This document shows, in pieces, positions 1 through 12,557 of a DNA stretch of 64,000 nucleotides. Origin of the DNA: Setoptus koraiensis (taxonomy: Eukaryota > Arthropoda). The notes under the pieces were generated by a model. It was given only the letters and a program-made list of their open reading frames with translations, had not been told where the DNA came from and ran no database searches. The stretch is from assembly GCA_048013815.1 (NCBI GenBank), contig CM106586.1, positions 11,408,001 through 11,472,000 on the forward strand. The letters are read 5' to 3'. Numbering within the stretch: position 1 is the first letter of the stretch; each line of letters opens with the position of its first letter. The position numbers were made by a program, and so were the translations under genes.

Positions 1-63
1 TATGTTGTTTCCAAAACATAGTATTATCAATATTATTTAATTAATAAATATATTTATGTACAA

Positions 64-69
64 TTTATT
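64..69 (-). terminator. Poly(A) signal of DPM1
   Basis: AATAAA on the minus strand (TTTATT on the plus strand), 78 bp past the DPM1 stop codon. Its position and sequence fit the polyadenylation signal of that gene. Confidence 0.55.
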
Positions 70-146
70 CTGGTGTATCGAAGGCACAGTTTCAAGTAGC
101 TACTGGAACTAATATATGGCTGGGGAGCTTCCTTGATTTAGAAAGC

Positions 147-965
<819 letters not shown>

Positions 966-1459
966 TGCTCTAGATTAGGTAGGAAAAAGAGTAAAATTCT
1001 TACTTATTTTGAATGTTAAAGACAATCTACCATAGGATCTCAATTTACTGTTCATAGTTTATTCAGAGGCGTAATCAATATCCCGATATACTGAACAACT
1101 TGTTACAAAGCGATGGTAACCATCCGTAGCTGGTCTCTAGCAAGCCAAAAACATGTTGCAAGCGTCAACACAACACAAAAGCAGGAGAATCAACTGTATA
1201 ATTCATGAAGAAATCTATAGCAGTAGCACACTGTGAAGCCAAGCTATACTACAGCTGTTTATCAATTTAACAAATAAATGTTGTGTCAAATGAAGTTGTT
1301 TGTGGCAGTGCAAATCAGAAAAAAAAACTAGCGCAAAACAATCTAATCTGAGATCCGGTGTCTAATGATCAGAGACTACACTCAGATGCTACTCTACTTA
1401 TAATTAAATTCATAACGATTTCTCGAATATTATTATTAAAATAGTATTATTGACTTACA
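966..1459. promoter_or_regulatory. Shared intergenic region of DPM1 and acetyl-CoA hydrolase
   Basis: A 494-bp AT-rich interval between two divergent start codons. It must hold both promoters and 5' UTRs. I see no coding frame and no clear TATA box that can be assigned to either side. Confidence 0.5.
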
Positions 1460-3059
1460 ATGCCTCACTTTATTGTAGCGTCAACTAGCCGAAATCTAGT
1501 TAACAGCAAAAATCATCTATGCAAAACCTTGTCAATTATTAATCGAAGAGACCTATTTACTTACTGCAATGAGCCCGCCCATCCAACCGATAAGGTGCCT
1601 CGTTTCATGTCCGCCGAAGAGGCATTGAAGGTGGTGAAATCAGGTATTTATAATCTCTGATAGTTATACTGATCAATATGACCTCTATTGTTTAATGCAT
1701 AACAAATGGGAATTTGTGGTGGCTATCTATTCCTATTTCATGCCAGAACAGACAGTGACCTAACATCTAGCCCTCTAAAATTCTATAATGTTTTTCTACT
1801 ATCTAGGAGATCACGTTTTCGTTCAAGGAGCTGCGGCAACTCCGCGAGTATTAGTGCCCGCTTTGGCAGAGCATGGCAAAAAAGCTGGACTGAAAAACGT
1901 AAGAGTTCACCATATCCATACAGATGGTGAAGGCGAGTACTTAGCACCCGAGTTGGCGGGTGTCTTTAGAAGCAACTCACTGTTTACTGGCAAAAATTGT
2001 CGAATACCCATCAACGAGGGTAGAGCCGATTTCACGCCAATATTTCTCGGCGACATACCACAATTATTCTTCCGTGGTATTATCAAACCCAATGTCAGTC
2101 TTGTGCAGGTGACACCTGCAGACAACCACGGTTATCATTCACTTGGAACATCAGTGGACGTTGTTCGATCCGCCCTACAGCACTCAGATTACATAATAGG
2201 TCAGGTAAATTCGAGATTACCACGCACTCAAGGTGACGCTCTTGTTCATACCTCTCACTTTGATGCACTTGTCAAAGGGGAGAAAGAGCTTCCCGAGCAC
2301 AAACCAGCTGTTCTGACCGACGTTGAGAAAGCCATCGGCAAGCATATAGCTGAGAATTTGGTCGAAGATGGTGCCACCCTGCAAATGGGTATTGGCGCCA
2401 TACCAGACGCAGTATTGGCCCAACTTACAAATCACAAAGACCTTGGTGTTCACTCAGAAATGTTTAGTGACGGTCTAGTTGATCTAGTCAAGACTGGTGC
2501 GGTCACCAATCGACTTAAGAAAATTTGCCCAGGTCGTATACTGGCCTCGTTTGCCATAGGGACTCGAAGCCTCTTTGATTTCATGGATGACAATCCTTTT
2601 CTGGTTATGAAGACAATCGACTACGTTAACAAAGAATTTAATATTGCTCAAAATCCTAAAGTAACTGCCATCAATTCATGTATAGAAGTTGATCTTGTGG
2701 GACAAGTCTGTTCTGACTCGATAGGAACTAGGGTCTATTCAGGTTTTGGGGGCCAGGTTGACTTCATTCGAGGAGCTGCCTTGAGTACAGACGGTAAAGG
2801 AAAACCCATCCTCGCTATGCCATCCACAACGAAAAAGGGCGAGTCTAAAATTGTTCCATTTCTGAAAGAAGGAGCTGGTGTTGTCACCACAAGAGCTCAT
2901 GCTCATTACATCGTAACTGAATATGGTATTGCTTCGTTGTTTGGCAGGAACTACCGGCAGAGAGCGCATGCTTTGATAGCTATCGCTCATCCGGATCACC
3001 GCGAAAAACTAGAGAAGGCCGCCTTTGAGCGATTGAAATGTATGCCTTCAGCCGATTAG
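1460..3059 (+). CDS. Acetyl-CoA hydrolase/CoA-transferase, probably mitochondrial, 2 exons
   Basis: Exons are 1460..1643 and 1807..3059, with a 163-bp GT-AG intron, giving 478 residues. It belongs to the acetyl-CoA hydrolase/4-hydroxybutyrate CoA-transferase family, which moves or hydrolyses CoA thioesters. The family hallmarks are present: a GMGIGAIPD-like loop (here QMGIGAIPDAV), the HSEMFSDG motif whose Glu279 would be the catalytic glutamate, and the C-terminal GFGGQVDFIRGA glycine-rich segment. The N-terminus is basic and Ser/Asn-rich with few acids, which suggests a mitochondrial targeting peptide (inference). Insects and other invertebrates keep this gene. Substrate choice (acetyl, butyryl or succinyl donors) cannot be read from the sequence. 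It runs tail-to-tail into CMC1, with 25 bp between the stop codons. Confidence 0.93.
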
Positions 3060-3084
3060 TATAACTTAATTACACCCACTGTTA

Positions 3085-3417
3085 TCATTTATTTTCAGGT
3101 ATGTAGCCTGATGGACCCAGTCTGGTATAGGGTGATCTCTCGGCAACTCCAGTTTCACGGAATTTTTTTCTTTTGTCCAAATATTCTTGGCGACACTCTT
3201 CCCGGAATTTGGCATCTCTAAACCATTTGTTAGAGCACTCAGCAAATAAATTTAGCTCCTCCTTGCACTTAAAAGCGACAAAGAGTCCATTTTTCTTAGC
3301 GCAATCAGCGAAACACTTCTGTTCCTCTCGGCATAATTGGCTTGTTATCTTATATTCAACAAGCCGTGGTATAAGTACATCCTCTTCAACCTTTCTCAGC
3401 TTTTCATCCGACTTCAT
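3085..3417 (-). CDS. CMC1: COX assembly mitochondrial protein CMC1, twin CX9C protein
   Basis: A single-exon frame of 110 residues with two CX9C motifs: CREEQKCFADC and CKEELNLFAEC. CMC1 proteins fold as a disulfide-bonded helical hairpin in the mitochondrial intermembrane space after Mia40-dependent import. They stabilise newly made COX1 with COA3/COX14 during complex IV assembly. The leading VEEDVLIPRLVEYK and the following FREECRQEYLDKRKKFRETG match the family pattern VEKDVLIPK...EECKMEYLKEREEFRKTG. The last two sense codons, AAT AAA, also spell a poly(A) hexamer. Convergent with acetyl-CoA hydrolase. Start chosen as the first ATG; the length is close to the human protein (106). Confidence 0.95.
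   Translation of the reverse strand: MKSDEKLRKVEEDVLIPRLVEYKITSQLCREEQKCFADCAKKNGLFVAFKCKEELNLFAECSNKWFRDAKFREECRQEYLDKRKKFRETGVAERSPYTRLGPSGYIPENK
3088..3093 (-). terminator. Poly(A) hexamer inside the end of CMC1
   Basis: AATAAA on the minus strand is formed by the last two sense codons (Asn-Lys) directly before the CMC1 TGA. Cleavage 15-25 nt downstream would give a 3' UTR of only some 10-25 nt, ending at about the stop codon of the convergent acetyl-CoA hydrolase gene. Inferred from position only. Confidence 0.45.
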
Positions 3418-5563
3418 AATTGTACTCTTGATATGTGAAGGGCACGCGTTTAGCTGGTAAGATTAACCTCTACTTATGGTAATGATAAATTAAATGGGAA
3501 ATGATAAATACAATATATGGTGTCGGGCGTAGATGTCGGTCGTAATATCAGATGGATTGGATAAATGAGAGCATCTCACGATGTTACTGACAACATGTGA
3601 CTGGTGATTTTGTGCTTTTGGATGGTTCGTGAATCGAGCAAACCTACATTGAATAGAGCACAGCTTTAATATTGTATACCGTATATTTCAAAAGGCTTTT
3701 GCGCCGCACATGGCACAGAGTTGGCGTCGCTCACGGCTACTGGTTTTTGTTTTTATTTACTGTTACATAATCAGATGTTATGAAATATTCATCGCATGCT
3801 GCAACATCAAATGTCAATGTGTCGTGTTGCAGACCAATCGGCGGCTGGCGTGAGTGACCACAGATGTAATGTTTAAAAGCTGATCACAAAGTACCGACAA
3901 GTTTTTTCGGCGACTACCGTGATTTAAGTCAATTTTAATTTATTTATAATGTTCGAATTGCGCGCTCCATGTGTAAATATCAAAGCGGACTGTCGAGGCG
4001 TACCATTGTTTAGTTGTCATGACTTGTGCTAAAGTGCTGGACAAGCTACGGTCGTGGCCGCTCGAGACACGAATGAGGAAATCTCGTTTGCCATGGCACA
4101 TTGCATATCTCGGGCCATTCGAGAAGAATGAGTTTTCTATGAGACTGAAAAGACTATATATCAAGATCACGCGATTAGTCATTAGGATTAGGTGGAAGGC
4201 TTTTCTTTCATTTACATTTATCTAAAATCAGATATTTAGGGATACAAATAGAAGGAGGAGGATCTAAATCACATGCTAGACTAAAATAACACTGATTATA
4301 TGAACCAGTCGCCATGATCATTGATCGAGAACTAACAAACCACTTCAACTCACAACCTTAGCCTTGCTCAACAATCTAAGAATTATTCGTTAACAAGGGA
4401 GCGTGTGTGCTGTTATATTCTAGCGTAGCTCTGATAAACTCTGCTTGCTGGTGCAACAACAACTACAACATCAGGGTCTTGCTTGCTAGATACGAGCAAC
4501 TTGTATGCAACAACATCAGCGGTGCTAGCACTGCCACAGCAGAAACAAGACAAGTATCAGTCTAGATCTTCATCGCCCACACGTCATCATTCATTGATTG
4601 GCTCTATCTGCAGACTAGGGCGAGCTAGTGGCACAACTCGTCATTCAAGGTACATCAACCTTTTGCAGATGATACGGCGAGAGTCATTGAATTCTATTTA
4701 ACCCTATCATACAGTTTGATGAACCTTGTTATATACCCTTTAGCTACTGCCATCATAATATTATATCAATATGTATATATGTATATTCTAGTTCACACAT
4801 TATTTAGACACTAGGAATTACTGTACGATCAACTATAAGAGATAGGCCCTTCGCATGAGATAGCTATACTCATACTATTTAGTTATTCTAGCAAACATCA
4901 TATTCCTAGTTTTGTCCCTCCCCCCTGCCTGCAGACTGCACTATTATATCTACAACACATTGTTGATGACCGTTGAACTTTATCGCAATAACGTGCCTAT
5001 ACTGGCAAGACAAAAGAGGAAGAGAAGCGAGTTAGACAGGCATAGGGAAAGAGACACAAAGAGAGGGAGAGAGAGAGAGAGAAATATAGTTATAGAAGAA
5101 CACCCATAGATTAAACAAATACAACACAATTTTTATATATCAGCATTCCATAATATGCGAAACACACTACAATATCAATAATAACAGTCTAACCATCAAC
5201 AATCCATTGTTGCTGGCATGTGCTAAAATCCTTAGAGACTGTGCAAAATACAAGAGATTTTATTTTTTATTCAAAGCCCCTTCCAACATATATCTATCTG
5301 GTCATCTTTCATCAGTAGAATGATTATGGATCAATCCACAATGGCCAACTATAATAAATTATCAAGCTACAAAAATCTAAATCATCAAAAATTAAAGCCC
5401 TAGTGTGCAGGCCTTGACCATTCAAAATATAGATTTCGATCTATTACTATTATTATTTGACAAGAGTTATAGACAGATAAAAGGTAGTCAATAAACACTC
5501 TTCATCTACTGTCACTAACAGGTCATACATTTTTGATCACCATTCATCTTATTGAACGTCGAT
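3418..5563. other. 2.1-kb interval between CMC1 and RSPRY1, no recognised gene
   Basis: AT-rich DNA between divergent CMC1 and RSPRY1. It should hold both promoters and 5' UTRs. A 68-codon plus-strand frame at 4019..4225 and an overlapping 80-codon minus-strand frame (3940..4182) match no family I know. A purine-rich GA tract lies at about 5060-5085, and a CAA-rich patch near 4450. Confidence 0.5.
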
Positions 5564-7556
5564 ATGGGTGCCTGTCTATGCAAAACAAAGAAGCGACACT
5601 GCGACCGTCAATATGATTCCGGTCATTTCGACTTTGATGAATCATCTTCCACAACAGTGTCTAGCAATAGATCAAGAAGAGGCCTCCTACATTCAATTAC
5701 CTCACTTGCCTCTCAATCAGCAATTCAAACAGCAATAATTAAGCCTGCAGGCTCTTCGGCATCTCCCATACCGGGAGGCTTCAGATCAAAGACGCATAAA
5801 CTAATCAACCAAGTAGATAATTTAGTCACTGAAACACTAGCCTCGATCAGAAGTATAGCCGAAACAGACCAGGAACCGCCAAATACAATGCATAAACTTC
5901 ACATCATAGCAGAAAATGAGTTAGGCTGGTTCGTTGTAATTAATTCCCTCATCAGCAAAGTTGATATAGACCACCCATTAGGGCCCGCCTTGATATTACT
6001 TGTATTGGAAGATGCCCCATTGCCTAGCAAAAATGCTGTGTCAAAACTAGATCATATAATACGATTATCTCTTGGAGGAGATCAACTTGTTACAAGACAT
6101 AGAAATACATGCATTGTACTCTGCTGTCTTGCAGAAAAATTGGCAGGCACTCTAAGCTCAGCATTATTCACAACAAGTATTCAAGACTTTCTCATGGGCA
6201 AGTTAAACCCCACATGCAATCCAACTGTAATATTATTCTCACTAATAGCATTGGAGAAGTTCGCCCAAACAAGTAAGTGACAACTATAAAAGTAACATTT
6301 CAATCTATGCAATATCCAACCATCTTATTTACCTATATTATACTATTTACCTATCGTTCAAATTCTTTTCAGTCGACAACAAAATTATGATCATTGATAA
6401 GTTGAAAAAGTTGGAGCGAAACAATCCTTACATTGAGCTAGAGAAATGGATCGATAGTGCAGATTACGTGAAACAACAAGTCGGATTCTGCTCCAAATGG
6501 GATCTGGACAATTATTTTCCCTACCCAGAGCGACCATATTCATATGAGACAATAGAAACGAAGAATGTAAACGCCGTCCTAAATGCTAAAGATGCTAGCG
6601 AATATATAAAAATATCCGCCGATGGCCTTGTCGCTCGAAACGACACTTCCTCTTTTGAGAGCGTCAGGTGTACTTATGCCATAAAATCCGGAGTGTTTTA
6701 CTACGAAGTCAAGTTGATTACAACTGGTGTGATGCAAATAGGCTTTTCTACTAAAGAGAGTAAATTTTTAAATTATGATGGCTTCGGTATAGGTGACGAT
6801 GATCAGTCACTGGCCTATGATGGCTGCAGGCAGCTTATATGGTACAACGCGCGCAGCATAGCTGTAAATCAACCTAGATGGAAACCTGGTGATATTGTTG
6901 GTTGTCTGATCAATTTGGACAAGAAACATATTAGGTTCTCTTTAAATGGACATGACATGCCAGCATGCTCTGGATTGTTCTGGAATAAGCAAGACGGCAT
7001 AGATTACTTCGCAGCGGCCTCATTCATGTCTTTCCAACAATGTGAATTCAATTTTGGATCCAAACCATTCTATCATCCTCCAAAGAAAATCGCGTTCAAG
7101 ACTTTCAATGAGGTTGCCACTCTTAAAGAAGAGGATAAGATAATCATACCAAGGTAAGATAACGAAACGAATTGACAAGTCTTCTATATTAATCACCTGA
7201 AACTAATGCTCAAACGAATTATTGTTTCTCTCGTTTCATCGATGAATAGACATTTATCAATGAAAAGAGTCTGCGCAAGTGCTATCAGGTTAGACTCCTG
7301 CACGATATGTTGTAGTGAAAAAGCTACGGTTAGCTTAGAGCCATGCAAACATGGGTGAGTCCTTTACTTTGATCTTAACTTGTCACGATAAATATGTATA
7401 ATCTATTCTAATATCCAATATTTTCCTCTTGTAAACAGAGGTTTCTGTGAAAATTGCGCCGATTATATGAAGAATTGTCCATTATGCCGGACGAGTATAT
7501 CATCCAAAAGAGCGGTGGACGAAGTGATTGAAAATATAATCACAGATAATGATTGA
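5564..7556 (+). CDS. RSPRY1: RING finger and SPRY domain protein RSPRY1, 4 exons
   Basis: Exons are 5564..6272, 6373..7153, 7250..7354 and 7439..7556; the joined frame is 570 residues (human 576). A putative E3 ubiquitin ligase, linked to skeletal development in vertebrates. Order: MGACLC start, serine-rich region, an armadillo-like helical part (DNLVTETLASIRSI...QEPPNTMHKLH...LEKFAQT), a SPRY/B30.2 domain at about 325-466 (SFESVRCTYAIKSGVFYYEV to QQCEFNFGSKPF) and a C-terminal C3HC4 RING at about 514-551 (SCTICC ... PCKHGGFCENC ... CPLCR). The ATG at 5564 was chosen because MGACLC matches the internal MGNSCIC of the human protein; that start gives a Gly2/Cys4/Cys6 acylation-like end, not a signal peptide. 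Convergent with the NUDT3-type gene. Confidence 0.96.
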
Positions 7557-7586
7557 CATCCATAATTTATAGATTACACAACAATG

Positions 7587-7592
7587 ATTAAA
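7587..7592 (+). terminator. Poly(A) signal variant of RSPRY1
   Basis: ATTAAA, 30 bp past the RSPRY1 stop, in the 175-bp gap to the convergent NUDT3-type gene. Confidence 0.4.
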
Positions 7593-7731
7593 TTAGTATG
7601 TTTAGTAATACTGCAACTTGCTTCACATAGCGTGCAAGATACCTAAATCTAGACCTATCGAGTCCATTTAATATTACAAGTTTGTTGCTACCGTACCATT
7701 GAACTTACAATTACTTTTAGGGCATTTGGGT

Positions 7732-8526
7732 CTAGCTGGCCTCTGTTACCGAGGTAAGAGAGCAGGACTGTACAGGGTTTGCAGTTGAGGTATCAATCAC
7801 TGATGAGGCTGACGGGTTTATTAGGTGATTATCCTTCTGCAAGAGCGTTTTAACATAATTGCATTGTGTAGGTTTGTGAATTGAAAGCTCTGCGATCGCA
7901 TCTTTAAGTTGAAACCATTTCCTTTGCCGACCTGAAGTGGTACATCGTATAATTAGTATCTAAGTTGAAACTAACTAGGTACTTCGATGTTGCATTTTAA
8001 CTTACTTTTACAATCTTCCCACTCTTTGAGCTCTTCGGTGACGAAGAGTACATACACAAAAGTCCTGTGTCTCCTTTCGAGGTGCTATTTGTTTCAAAAT
8101 ATTGATAAACAATTGTTGCGAACACTTAACTGAGTTGAAATAGATTTGTAGAATTTATTAAACTGAAGATTAAAAGTTTACCTCAAAAGAGCCAAGGCAT
8201 CTTGTAATGTTCCCCTTTACACCTGCTTCTTCCATGACCTCCCGAACGGCTGCCGAGCTATAGTCTTCATCAGGCTCCAATCCGCCGCCGGGAACAATCC
8301 ATCTCTCACGATTACCACTGGAGGTAACGAGTAGTATCTGTGATCAACCAAAAAGTGAGTATTGATAATCAATCGTAATGAATGGACTAGGGAAATATCA
8401 TAAAATAGAATGCGAAGAGTAATTTACCTCATCTTCCAAATCATTTCGGACGCACAAACATGCAGCTCTCTTTCGAAATCCATCTTCATCGTACGTCCTG
8501 ATGGAGTTTGGTTTATATTTGACCAT
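7732..8526 (-). CDS. Diphosphoinositol polyphosphate phosphohydrolase (NUDT3/Aps type), 4 exons
   Basis: Reconstructed by hand: exons 8526..8428, 8337..8182, 8084..8006 and 7931..7732, all with GT-AG introns, total 177 residues. The Nudix box is split-free in exon 2: GGGLEPDEDYSSAAVREVMEEAGV-type spacing G-x5-E-x7-R-E-x2-E-E-x-G (GGGLEPDEDYS followed by AAVREVMEEAGV). The flanks SIRTYDEDGFRKRAACLC, RERWIVPGGG, HLERRHRTFVYVLFVTE and RQRKWFQLKDAI match NUDT3/NUDT4 and fly Aps. Such enzymes remove beta-phosphate from InsP7/InsP8 and hydrolyse diadenosine polyphosphates and some RNA caps. The last about 50 residues are Ser/Thr-rich and not conserved. Divergent from cyclase-associated protein across 4 kb. 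Confidence 0.93.
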
Positions 8527-11038
8527 GTCTATAATATATTCTTGAGCAGCTCATATAAGTAACTAGGTATCCTTACACTTCTCAGAGGAAAGTTGTGCTT
8601 ATATTATATAAGAAATACGTTGATCCTCAACGAAATAATCACAACACGATTATTAAGGTCCTAGAAATTTGAGAACGATAAGAAAGCTCCTCTAGTGATG
8701 CCTAATAGTATCTATCTTATGGTCGGAATTAATTACGGCTCTAGTAGTTGTGTTTACTAGATTTTCTTCGATCCTCATCTAAAGCGTAAGGTTTAGGAGG
8801 AGAATTATCGATTGTGTATGATAACTGAATGCGATTATTTTTATCTTTCAATAATTTTGTGTCTGCTGTACATCTTGAGTTATTTTTTTAGATGATTGAT
8901 TACGATTAGTGTCGACGAATAGTATCAATAGATAAAATATGAACGCATGTATATATATACACATCTAAGATATATGTATACAGTCAATCATATTTACAAT
9001 TATACATAAATACATGAAATATAAATCAATGACAGATCTATATTTAGATGTAGATATATACGTGATGGTGGTATTGGTGACTGAAACCTCTTGCGAGGTT
9101 GTTGGCGCTATTGGAGGCGTCCAATAATTATGTGATAAAATGTATCCTCATACGTCCTAATAGTCAACATTGTCTGTAGTTTTATTGATAGACTCCTATC
9201 TCTCGAATGTACATTTTTGTCTTCACAATATATTGCGAAATGAAGTACACACGTACTACACCAATAACCTGTATTCGTTTAAGTTTTTGAACACGTGATG
9301 GCGTTGAGGGCGCCTTTGTGAAAGTCAAGGTTCTCTTAGGGCGGCGCTTAAGTCGATTCTAATGATAACATAGAGATACATTAATATAATTATCAGTACT
9401 ATAGTGTATCATCAACTTATGAGACTGTTGTGAGATGTCTAATATTTTGTAATAGTTTGTTAGATGTTTGTTTTACAATGCTAAGATCTTCGAAAGATTG
9501 CCACTGCTACTGAATTGTGAATCTCGATTGTAGCATGGAAGTTCATGCGATCATCTTGTAGTCCCACGCACTCGACAGTTCACATCAACAAATTCTATCC
9601 TCTGTTATTGTTGTTGTTTTTGCCTCTTCGAATGCGGTGGATTTTTTCACCATTGGCCAATAGTATAATATCTAGATGAGTTTTTTTTCATCATAATCGA
9701 TTGTAATCATAGATAGTAATATTGTGGGCTATGTGACAATTGTATCAATATCAATGATTGAATCTACGATATCAACATTGGAAGTATCTCGAAGAAAGAG
9801 TGAAAAAAGGGGCATTAGAGTTGGGCGCCAGTTTCAAATCACAATATTGCGTCACTGGTGGATTATGGCATTCGCTTTGGGGCGCCAAAAGAATTTCGTC
9901 TTCACACGGCCAGCGGCCCCGCAGAGGTATTTCGAGATTTGCAGATTTACAGTGCAGAGATCAAACTTCATCGAGATGATGACACGTTGATCCAAGCCGG
10001 CGATTGGTGAGATATCCAAAATGTAGAGTGACAGCAGCTTATCGCTAGTTCAACTCGACAGTATTCTAAACTCTTCCATTTGGCAGTGCGCCTAGCAACC
10101 GAACATCAACTCACAATTGTCAGATGCAAAGGTCTAGATTAATTCGACAATTGGACGGCGGCAGGCAGCATCTCAGCTGTGGTCTAGTGTGGAAAAATTG
10201 TTTTTATGCGACCAAGTTTTATGGATATAGAGCGACTTCTTTTGTAGCATGCATAAAAAATTCTATTGTCTTTCTGTGTGATACATAAAACTCGACCAAC
10301 CTGAATAAAGTTGCATCAATTCAGTTATCGCAGTGCTAGTGTGCGGTATTACAAAGTTACTTATGGAGGATCAAAGTTGACCTATGAAAAGTTACAATCA
10401 CTCAACGACTTTTTCCATTCATCAATTTACTGTCAAAAGAATTTTCAGAATTTCACAGTGTGGCATATATAACATCGTTATAACGTTACGACGATGGGTT
10501 CAACTTGTGCGCACTTTAGAGTTGTTTTTTGATCCTAGATCATAATAATTGTTTTGCCTCTTATATAGGAATATTGGACTAACTTTTGAAACTAAATAGT
10601 TTTATTTTTAGTTGGAAAGGTTCGGAAGGGTCAGTGAACATTGTGCGCGAATAACGAGAACTACCCGATTGTTCGTTCGTTGTTGACTGATTACAGTTGT
10701 ACAGTAGAAAAGTTGTGTTGCCAAAAATTCAAAGCCAGTTAGGACAAGTTGGCCGGCTGGCTAAAATCGGACGCTGATCATGGCAACAACGAGTTATGAT
10801 AGGCTGAAATAAAAACACTTTTTTTACGTAATTAGCGACACGATCTATAACAAGCATACCGTTGAACTTGAAAGTTCTCGTCTGCCTATATCGAGGTGAG
10901 CAGTGGGCGCTGAGTAACAGTCGCCTATTAACATCATGTCAGCCAGTGTGTCGACTGGAATGAGTGAGTAATGGGAGATGTTCCACTGTAAAGTTGCACC
11001 ACCAAGTTCGACGTGAGCCTCATTTTTTCAACAGCAAC

Positions 11039-11069
<31 letters not shown>

Positions 11070-12557
11070 TGTCTAATGATGATTTCTTGCGCAGCATAAC
11101 GCAATAATTAACGTCGAGTTGCATTTCCACAAACTGAAACGAATCTTGGAGCTTTCATCCGCTCGCATAATCACTGCGTGTGTCGCGATGGAGAACTTTT
11201 GTCTAGTTCGTTCTATATGGGAGGTGCGCGCAACAGCGTGCGCTTCATTTTGATTGACACTCCCCCCTTTGTAGGCTCGGCGTAAATTCGATTCTAGAGT
11301 CGCTCCAATCAAACACTGCATGTGTGTGCGTTCAAAGTTCGATTTTCAAAGTTCTATTAGTTCGATCCATGAGCCGTCTCACACACGGACTCCATAGCTG
11401 TGGTACAGGATAGATTTGTTGGAGCTATAGCACTGGCACAGTGGTGAGTCACAGCAACAATCGATGCCGTGTAACCGCATCATGTGGCAATAGTATAGAA
11501 CTGCAACGATTGACATGCACAGATGGTGCTCCAAAGGGGAATCATTATTGTGTGTAATGTCGATCGACGCACATAGTGTCCACACGATAGTGGAGCACCG
11601 CTTATGCCAGCCACAAGTACAACAGTGACTCGAGTTGCGTTTGCACCAGCAGCAGCAATTGCAAGTTGCAAATTAACAACAACAACAACAACAACAACAG
11701 CATCGGCATTGGCAACGTCGACGCCATCTTCTTGGCCAACGATAGATACAGACAGACACACAGACGAACGAACAGACACATTTGGAGCGGCTTGTGAGAT
11801 ATATTATTATTGTTGATGTTGTTGTTGTTGCTGCAAAAAGTAACCATACTAATGGTATAGATACACCTTAAGCCTGTAAGTATTGTACGCCTCTCTCTCC
11901 AGCATCCATGATTCACCTCTTCTGCTATACCACGACAACGACAACAACTAACTCCAGTGACAATTTATATTGTATATTATATATATATATATATATATTT
12001 AGACTGTAATTGCTATCAGCCAGTTATATAGTAATACTTATAAGCTAGCTAGAATACGTTGTAAGGCTGTGTGTAAGAGCCAACATCCAAGACATTTAAG
12101 CGTCATCCCATCATATGCCATCAGCAGTCAGTGGGCCAATGTCAATGGGCTTCCTAATGATACTAGCATCTCTACTCTAATAATAAATTGGCAGCATTGC
12201 GTATTTTATTAACTAAGACATTCACTACATACATTGCGCACAGTCTCGGCCCAACAGTAGTGGCTTGACAACACCAACAAGAGGATTTATTTTTTATTTG
12301 TATCGCCAATCGAATATCTAGATAGCGTCACACAATAACTGGATGTTTGTACCAACCATCAACAACAAAGGATACACAACACACCATAAAGAACAAATAA
12401 GAAAAACGATAATAACACAGTTGAAACATCTCGTCCACACACTTGCGTCCAGCTCAAAGCTCACAATTGATTTTAACTGAAAAATTGATTATAATTCATC
12501 CATCCTATCATTATCAGGAACACATTATTTATACGCGATTATCACGCTACTATCACC
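8527..12557. other. 4-kb interval between the NUDT3-type gene and CAP, no recognised gene
   Basis: Mostly AT-rich with a (GT)n tract at 11043..11069, CAA-rich patches near 11670-11700 and 11935, and an AT dinucleotide run near 11975-12000. Frames at 9724..9990 and 11073..11916 overlap on several frames and look like chance or simple repeat. A good splice acceptor (pyrimidine-rich run then CAG, ending at 12517) precedes the CAP start codon, so part of this interval is probably a 5' UTR intron with a non-coding or N-terminal exon upstream that I could not place. Confidence 0.45.
11043..11069. repeat. (GT)n microsatellite
   Basis: About 13 uninterrupted GT units. Confidence 0.9.

Noticed and set aside
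4019-4225. 68-codon plus-strand frame overlapped by an 80-codon minus-strand frame
   Set aside because: Neither matches a family, both are short, and no splice partners could be placed.
4483-5109. Two frames before RSPRY1 with Ser/Gln- and Arg/Glu-rich sequence
   Set aside because: They start at non-ATG codons and come from simple GA- and CAA-rich sequence, more likely 5' UTR or intergenic.
9724-9990. Two overlapping plus-strand frames of 73 and 88 codons
   Set aside because: They overlap in different frames, have no family features, and the shorter one begins at a non-ATG codon. Probably chance.
11602-11916. Poly-Leu/Thr/Val frames on both strands
   Set aside because: All derive from a CAA/TTG triplet run read in different frames.
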